64,000 bases of DNA from JAKAAZ01 sp963817855 (GTDB lineage: Bacteria > Acidobacteriota > Terriglobia > Terriglobales > Acidobacteriaceae). Made by a program: the position numbers and the translations under genes. Each line of letters opens with the position of its first letter. Positions within the stretch are counted from its first letter, which is position 1. The DNA lies in NCBI GenBank assembly GCA_963817855.1, contig CAWFQA010000002.1:744001-808000 (forward strand), written 5' to 3'. Below the pieces are notes generated by a model that saw nothing but the letters and a program-made list of their open reading frames with translations, was not told the origin of the DNA and did no database searches. This document shows, in pieces, positions 59,453 to 64,000 of the stretch.

Positions 59453-61099
59453 ATGACGAAGCTAAATCCATTTTGTTGCGAGATCTTCAGCACAATTTTA
59501 GTTGCCGTTCTTGTGTTCTTCGCACAGGCCGCGATTCCCCAACCCACCTCGGATCAATCGACGAAGCAGGCAGCCGCCAGGATTCAGCCGGCAGACCTAA
59601 AAGCCGATTTATACTTCTTGGCTTCGGATGATCTAGCGGGGTGCAATGCAACCAGCCTCCAAGATCATATCGCCACGGACTACATCGCCGCGGAGTTCAT
59701 GCGGCTCGGACTGAAGCCGGCCGGAGACGGCGGCACATACTTCCAGAAGATGGAAATCATTACCGGCGACCTGGACCGCGAGCACACAACCTTGACGGCA
59801 ACAGTTAGCGGCGTCGAGCGCAGTTACACCCTGGGCACGGATTTCTCCTGGACCCACCAAAGCTTGCGCCCCACAAAGGCATGCGGCGCGGTTGTCTTCG
59901 CCGGCTATGGCATCGATGCTCCCGAATTTGCCTATAACGATTTTGCCGGCATCGATCTGAAAGGAAAAATCGCCCTTGCCTTCTCTCGCGAACCTCAGGC
60001 CAACGATCCCGGATCGAAATTCATGGGCGCGCTCGACACATATCATGCATTTGACAGAGACAAGGTTGAGGAGCTGCGGAAGCAGGGCGTGGCTGGACTG
60101 CTAATCGTGCGGGACCGGGTTCCTCATGATATCAAGCCGATCCCCGCCAGCTTGCCCCGGGCGTCCGGCGGCCCGTTATATGCCTTGGCAGGCAAGATGT
60201 GGGACATACCTGTATTCACAATTCGACGAGATGTAGCGGACCAGTTATTGGCGCCAAGTGGAAAAACGTCCGATGCGTTGCAAGCGGAGATTGATCGGAC
60301 GGGGCGTCCGGATTCATTCGAAGTACCGAAAAGCTCTGCGTGCCTGTCCAAGGCTTTTACCAACCTTCAGACTCATGAGGGCCGGAATGTTGTTGGCATC
60401 CTCGAGGGCTCCGATCCCAAGCTCAAGGCACAAACCATCATCGTGAGCGCGCACCACGACCACATGGGGGTCAGCCATGCACACGTCTATCACGGCGCAG
60501 ATGATGATGGCTCGGGTGTGGTGGGGGTCATGGAGATTGCCAAAGCCCTGGTGCAAGGAAATATCCATCCGAAACGCAGCGTGCTGTTCATCGCATTCGA
60601 CGGAGAGGAGCGCGTTTTCCTCGGCTCGTATTATTACGTGACCCATCCCATCGTTCCGCTCGACCAGACCATAGCGAACCTGAACATGGATATGATCGGA
60701 CGAAATGAGGACGATCCGAACTTGCCGCTGTCGGCGGATGGCAATGTAAATATGGTGAACGTCCTAGGGACGCGGTACAATCCGGCGCTCCGGGGGATCA
60801 TCGATCGAGAGAACGAGCAGGAAGGTTTGAAGCTCGACTACAAGATGGATAGGGAAGACCCCGATTCGTTATGGGCGCGTGGCGACCAGTTCTGGTTCGC
60901 CATGCTGCACATCCCGCAGGTCGAGTTCCAGACGGGCCTGCACCCGGATTATCACACTGAAAACGATACCTGGAACCGAATCAACTATCCCAAGCTGACG
61001 AAGATTATTCGCCTTGTTTTCTTGTCTGTCGCGAATCTGGCAAATTCCGACAGAATGATTCCATTCACGGCACAGGGCCCTTCAATGCATAGCAAATGA
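59453..61099 (+). CDS. secreted M28 family aminopeptidase with PA domain
   Basis: 548 residues with a Sec signal (TILVAVLVFFAQAAIPQP). A protease-associated domain (about 140-290; VFAGYGIDAPEFAYNDFAGI) is inserted before the zinc peptidase core. Metal ligands are visible: His in VSAHHDHMGV, Asp in GADDDGSGVVG, the DGEER Glu pair, Asp in LNMDMIGRNED, and His in HPDYHTENDTW. It should release N-terminal amino acids from peptides in the periplasm or outside. The start ATG at 59453 has no strong ribosome site, but no better one is near. Intact; the damaged genes flank it on both sides. Confidence 0.88.
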   Translation: MTKLNPFCCEIFSTILVAVLVFFAQAAIPQPTSDQSTKQAAARIQPADLKADLYFLASDDLAGCNATSLQDHIATDYIAAEFMRLGLKPAGDGGTYFQKMEIITGDLDREHTTLTATVSGVERSYTLGTDFSWTHQSLRPTKACGAVVFAGYGIDAPEFAYNDFAGIDLKGKIALAFSREPQANDPGSKFMGALDTYHAFDRDKVEELRKQGVAGLLIVRDRVPHDIKPIPASLPRASGGPLYALAGKMWDIPVFTIRRDVADQLLAPSGKTSDALQAEIDRTGRPDSFEVPKSSACLSKAFTNLQTHEGRNVVGILEGSDPKLKAQTIIVSAHHDHMGVSHAHVYHGADDDGSGVVGVMEIAKALVQGNIHPKRSVLFIAFDGEERVFLGSYYYVTHPIVPLDQTIANLNMDMIGRNEDDPNLPLSADGNVNMVNVLGTRYNPALRGIIDRENEQEGLKLDYKMDREDPDSLWARGDQFWFAMLHIPQVEFQTGLHPDYHTENDTWNRINYPKLTKIIRLVFLSVANLANSDRMIPFTAQGPSMHSK

Positions 61100-61145
61100 C
61101 GACTCACTTGTTCGATTCAAAATTTTGTTTTCGAAAGGTAGTCCT

Positions 61146-62404
61146 TTGTCCCGACTCCTCACCTTCGTCGCCCTCATTACCGTTGCTGCGCTTTCTGGTG
61201 CCGCGCAGTTCAAGCCTCGCACGAAACCCGTCACCCGGATGCCGAGGTCGACCGCATCACCCGCGACGCCATCCTCATCGACACCCACGACGACGTCCCC
61301 TCGAAGACCGTAGACGGCTACGACATCGCCACACCCAACAAAGCCGGCCAGACCGACCTCGCCCGCATGAAGGGCTTCCTCGGCGCCGAGTTCTTCGCCG
61401 TCTTCGTCGACGCCGATCATACGTCAAGGACAACCACTCCGCCAACCGCACCCTGCAGATGATCGACACCGTCCGCACCGACGTCATCGCCGCCCACCCC
61501 AACGACTTCGTCTTCGCCACCACCGCCGACGACATCGTCCGCGCCCACAACGAGCACAAGATCGCCGCCCTCATGGGCATCGAAGGCGGCCACGCCATCG
61601 AGGACTCCCTCCGCCTCCTCCGCGACTACTACGCCCTCGGCGTCCGCTACATGACCCTCACCCACTTCAACACCAACAACTGGGCCGACGCCCAGGGCGA
61701 CTTCGACGATCCCAAGGTCGCACACCACAACGGCCTCACTCCCTTCGGCAAAGATGTCGTCCGCGAGATGAACCGCCTCGGCATGATGGTCGATATCTCC
61801 CACACCGCCGACAAGACCTTCTGGGACGCGCTCGAAGCATCCACCGCCCCCATCATCGCCTCGCACTCCAGCGCCGCCATCTCCAACCACACCCGCAACA
61901 TGACCGACGATATGATCAAGGCGCTCGCCGCCAAAGGGCGGCACCATGCAGATCAACTTCGACTGCGGCTACCTCTCCCAGCGCTATAACGACGCCTCCA
62001 AACCCTCAGGCCTCCATGCGCGCGAATTCATGGAGGCGGAAGAAGATTGAAGATCCAGCCGCGCCGCCGCCATCGATAAGCTCGACGCCGAGGCCACTGC
62101 CAAGCTTCCACCCGCCACGCTCGCCGACGTCGTCGACCAGATCGATCATGCTGTCAAGATCGGTGGCATCGACCACGTCGGCATCGGCACCGACTTCGAC
62201 GGAGTCGGCTGTGTTCCCAGCCGAGCTCAGTCCTACGACAAGTTCCCCGCCCTCACCCGCGCTCTGCTCGAAAAGGGCTACTCCGCCGACGACATCAAGA
62301 AGATCTACGGCGGCAACCTGCTCCGCGTAATGCGCGCCGTCGAACAACGCGCTCGCGAACTCAGTTCTACGCCACCGATAGAAACCCAGATGGCAGCCAA
62401 GTAA
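61146..62404 (+). pseudogene. membrane dipeptidase, peptidase M19, frameshifted
   Basis: Begins at TTG 61146 with a signal (RLLTFVALITVAALSGAAQ). Pieces in three frames give AILIDTHDDVPSK (zinc His-x-Asp), ALMGIEGGHAIEDSLRLL, SHSSAAISNHTRNMTDDM, HVGIGTDFDGVG and YGGNLLRVMRAVEQRAREL, ending TAA at 62402-62404, the whole M19 renal-dipeptidase fold. At least four shifts occur (near 61240, 61420, 61935 and 62045). The gene is strikingly rich in GCC, CTC, GAC and ATC codons compared with neighbours, so it may have another origin. It would cleave dipeptides, including those with a D-residue. Confidence 0.75.
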
Positions 62405-62430
62405 GTTATTTCCGCTGCGTAGGACGAATT

Positions 62431-62482
62431 TGCGCTTCCGTGGCGCAGAAACAGAGAAAGCCCCTAGGGGGTTCTTTTTCTT
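62431..62482 (+). terminator. rho-independent terminator
   Basis: A hairpin AGCCCC-TAG-GGGGTT (62459-62473 region) is followed by CTTTTTCTT. A second stem TGCGC/GCGCA is at 62431-62447. It lies between the convergent dipeptidase and RpiR genes and ends the rightward transcript. Confidence 0.65.
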
Positions 62483-62566
62483 ACCATTTCTCCTGCCACG
62501 CTGCCATCCATCACCAATACTGGCTGGCGCGCATGCCGATCGAGAAGCTTTGTAAATTGAGACGAA

Positions 62567-63442
62567 TTATGCCTCTGAATACCATCTGTATCCGGTCTTT
62601 TGGTCTTTCTCCATTTGTTTCAGGATGGCCATGCTCCTGGCGCGCTTGCGGTTCGCAATCGCGCTGACGATCGCATCAAGTACTGCCATTGGCGCTACAT
62701 ACGATGAGCCGAAATGTGGCACATCGACAGAAACGAGCAGCGACTCATGGGCCGACCGAGCAATCGGTGAAATAGACGTATCGGTAATTCCGAGGGTGTA
62801 GCACCCTTTGTCTCGTGCTTGAATTAATCCTTCTACCGTTTGACGTAGTCCGCGTCGAAAACTGATCGCTACGACCAGGTCTTTTTTGGTCACTCTTCGC
62901 ATGAGATGGGTGACATGTCCTCCGCTGGTCGCGGCTGTGACATCGAAACCGAGTTCCATCAATTGATAATGCAGGAAATATACCAGGCTTACAGCGAGGT
63001 CTCCACCAAGGATATAGATTCTTTTTGCTGCATAGAATCTATCGGCAATGGATTTCAAATGATTCATATCCAGATTGTTGCAAGCGCCTTCAAGATTTCG
63101 AATCGCTCCATCTAACGTCTTTTGTACATGCCCTTCAAAGCTGGTGTGCGAGCCATTGGTCGCGTTCATTCTTTCAAAGGCCGTCGAATGGGTTACAGAG
63201 CGCTGATGCAAATATTTCCGAAATTCACGATAGTTTGGAAAACCCATAGCAACTACCGTTCGCGAAATCGTCGCCGGGTCAACCTTCAGTTTTTCGGAAA
63301 GTGCCCGGATACTGAACAGCACATACTCTCTTGGGTGTTCAAGAATGGGGCGCATCATTTCCTGCCGCGTCCGATATATCCGATTCAACATAGTACCGAC
63401 AGCCGCCTCTTGTTTTTCGGGGCCAAGTGCACGTTTCGGCAT
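62567..63442 (-). CDS. MurR/RpiR family transcription regulator
   Basis: 291 residues from ATG 63442, which has GAGG six bases upstream; the ATG at 63454 contains that ribosome site and is not used. An HTH_6 domain (SIRALSEKLKVDPATISRTV) is at the N-terminus and a SIS sugar-phosphate-binding domain (about 125-260; IYILGGDLAVSLVYFLHYQL, VAISFRRGLRQTV) at the C-terminus. Members usually respond to phosphosugars or cell-wall sugars such as MurNAc-6-phosphate. Next to peptidases and a gamma-glutamyltranspeptidase, control of peptide or cell-wall recycling genes is a fair guess. Confidence 0.85.
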   Translation of the reverse strand: MPKRALGPEKQEAAVGTMLNRIYRTRQEMMRPILEHPREYVLFSIRALSEKLKVDPATISRTVVAMGFPNYREFRKYLHQRSVTHSTAFERMNATNGSHTSFEGHVQKTLDGAIRNLEGACNNLDMNHLKSIADRFYAAKRIYILGGDLAVSLVYFLHYQLMELGFDVTAATSGGHVTHLMRRVTKKDLVVAISFRRGLRQTVEGLIQARDKGCYTLGITDTSISPIARSAHESLLVSVDVPHFGSSYVAPMAVLDAIVSAIANRKRARSMAILKQMEKDQKTGYRWYSEA

Positions 63443-63778
63443 AGCTGACCTCATTGCTTCAAGTTATTGAATCTCATCGTAAATCACTGAAAATCCAAGC
63501 CTGCTTCTACCCGGCGATCTGCGGCTTAAGGGTCCCTCTTCTTAAACTCGCCGGAATGTCAGTGGTTCTGCAAGACCTGGGGATGGAATTGGCCATGAAG
63601 AAGACAGGGTTGCAGGATTTGCTTCCAAGAAAATGGTTCAGCGTTGCCTGCATGAACCTTCGCATGCTGAATTCATTCCGGTCCGCGAAGCAAACGGTTT
63701 GGCTACTTCCAATACCGACCATAGAAAATTGCACCATTGAAAATCTCCATCGAGGACGATAACAAAGTTTGACAATGT
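63443..63778. other. gap between RpiR and gamma-glutamyltranspeptidase genes
   Basis: No supported gene; short frames here have no family resemblance. It should hold the promoter of the RpiR gene. Both flanking genes read leftward. Confidence 0.4.
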
Positions 63779-64000
63779 CTAATAACCGGCGGCTTTGCCA
63801 TAGTCATGGCGATTATCGTGACCGCCAAGCAATTCGTGAGTCTTCGGGTCAATAGCGATCAGTTCGCTATCCCCCCACGTGCCTGGATTGTGTTCATTGG
63901 CGACTCCGTGACGATTGACTTGATAGCCCATGGTGGTGAGCTGATCGGCGACCTGAGGTGGGAATTTCTTTTCGACTTCCAAGCGGTCGGGCAGGTATTG
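63779..64000 (-). CDS. ggt: gamma-glutamyltranspeptidase, C-terminal end (partial)
   Basis: The last 73 codons of a gene that enters from the right edge. Residues QYLPDRLEVEKKFPPQVADQ, then a segment ending ELLGGHDNRHDYGKAAGY, match the small-subunit end of Ggt (IDPKTHELLGGHD, G-K-A-A-G-Y). The enzyme transfers or hydrolyses the gamma-glutamyl group of glutathione in the periplasm. The catalytic Thr lies outside the window. Same strand as the RpiR gene, 336 bases upstream of it. Confidence 0.8.
   Translation of the reverse strand, partial: QYLPDRLEVEKKFPPQVADQLTTMGYQVNRHGVANEHNPGTWGDSELIAIDPKTHELLGGHDNRHDYGKAAGY

Noticed and set aside
61417..61956. Minus-strand frame of 179 codons over the dipeptidase gene
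   Set aside because: A Gly/Val/Asp-rich shadow caused by the C-ending codons of the plus-strand M19 gene.
63454..63762. Small plus-strand gene in the RpiR-ggt gap
   Set aside because: No ribosome site, no family resemblance, and it overlaps the promoter region of the RpiR gene.

Overview
The window looks like chromosomal DNA of an acidobacterium (Acidobacteriota, probably Terriglobia). This is inferred from the protein families, not from a marker gene. The clues are two very large Oar-like TonB-dependent receptors, a MacB/FtsX-type permease, a fused rhamnulose-phosphate aldolase/dehydrogenase, many secreted hydrolases with Sec signals, and moderately high GC.

Layout. 0.4-1.7 kb: an ABC permease. 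1.7-5.5 kb (minus strand): a tightly coupled haem operon hemE-hemH-hemG with ATGA overlaps. 5.7-15.6 kb: a short lutA-like remnant, then an L-rhamnose catabolic cluster: an IclR-HTH/sugar-binding fusion regulator, aldolase-dehydrogenase fusion, rhamnulokinase, RhaI-type isomerase, a beta-propeller lactonase, a TIM-barrel epimerase and a Gfo/Idh/MocA oxidoreductase. 15.7-22.8 kb: an Omp85 (BamA/TamA-like) protein followed by a TamB-like protein. 23.4-31.7 kb: a glycan-use group made of a secreted alpha-galactosidase-like enzyme (frameshifted), an Oar-like receptor and a secreted TIM-barrel hydrolase. 32.0-33.4 kb: a G-rich 12-bp tandem repeat and a complete IS3-family element with inverted ends, target duplication and slippery frameshift site.

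Accessory region. A CAT-anticodon tRNA (33.49-33.56 kb) abuts a tyrosine integrase. To its right lies a compact integrative element (to about 39.4 kb) with an excisionase-like HTH protein, a CHC2 zinc-finger primase-like protein, a P-loop helicase-like protein, a possible replication protein and a set of CACCA-N-TGGTG palindromes. A HU-like protein with an unexplained N-terminal half and an unknown, translationally coupled partner follow (40.3-41.6 kb). Then comes a three-gene module, SNF2-type helicase with DUF3883 end, DUF1156-type DNA methyltransferase and DUF499-type ATPase (42.0-51.4 kb), which resembles DISARM-related anti-phage clusters. All three genes carry several single-base frameshifts but keep their catalytic motifs.

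Right flank. 51.6-55.4 kb: a second Oar-like receptor (one frameshift). 55.8-62.4 kb: secreted or periplasmic peptide/amide hydrolases (D-aminoacylase-like amidohydrolase, amidase, M28 peptidase, M19 dipeptidase). Then come a terminator, an RpiR-type regulator and the C-terminus of a gamma-glutamyltranspeptidase running off the edge. Receptor plus peptidases suggest an oligopeptide or D-amino-acid scavenging locus. Frameshifts are concentrated to the right of 44.7 kb, so whether they are real decay or indel errors affects every conclusion about that half.
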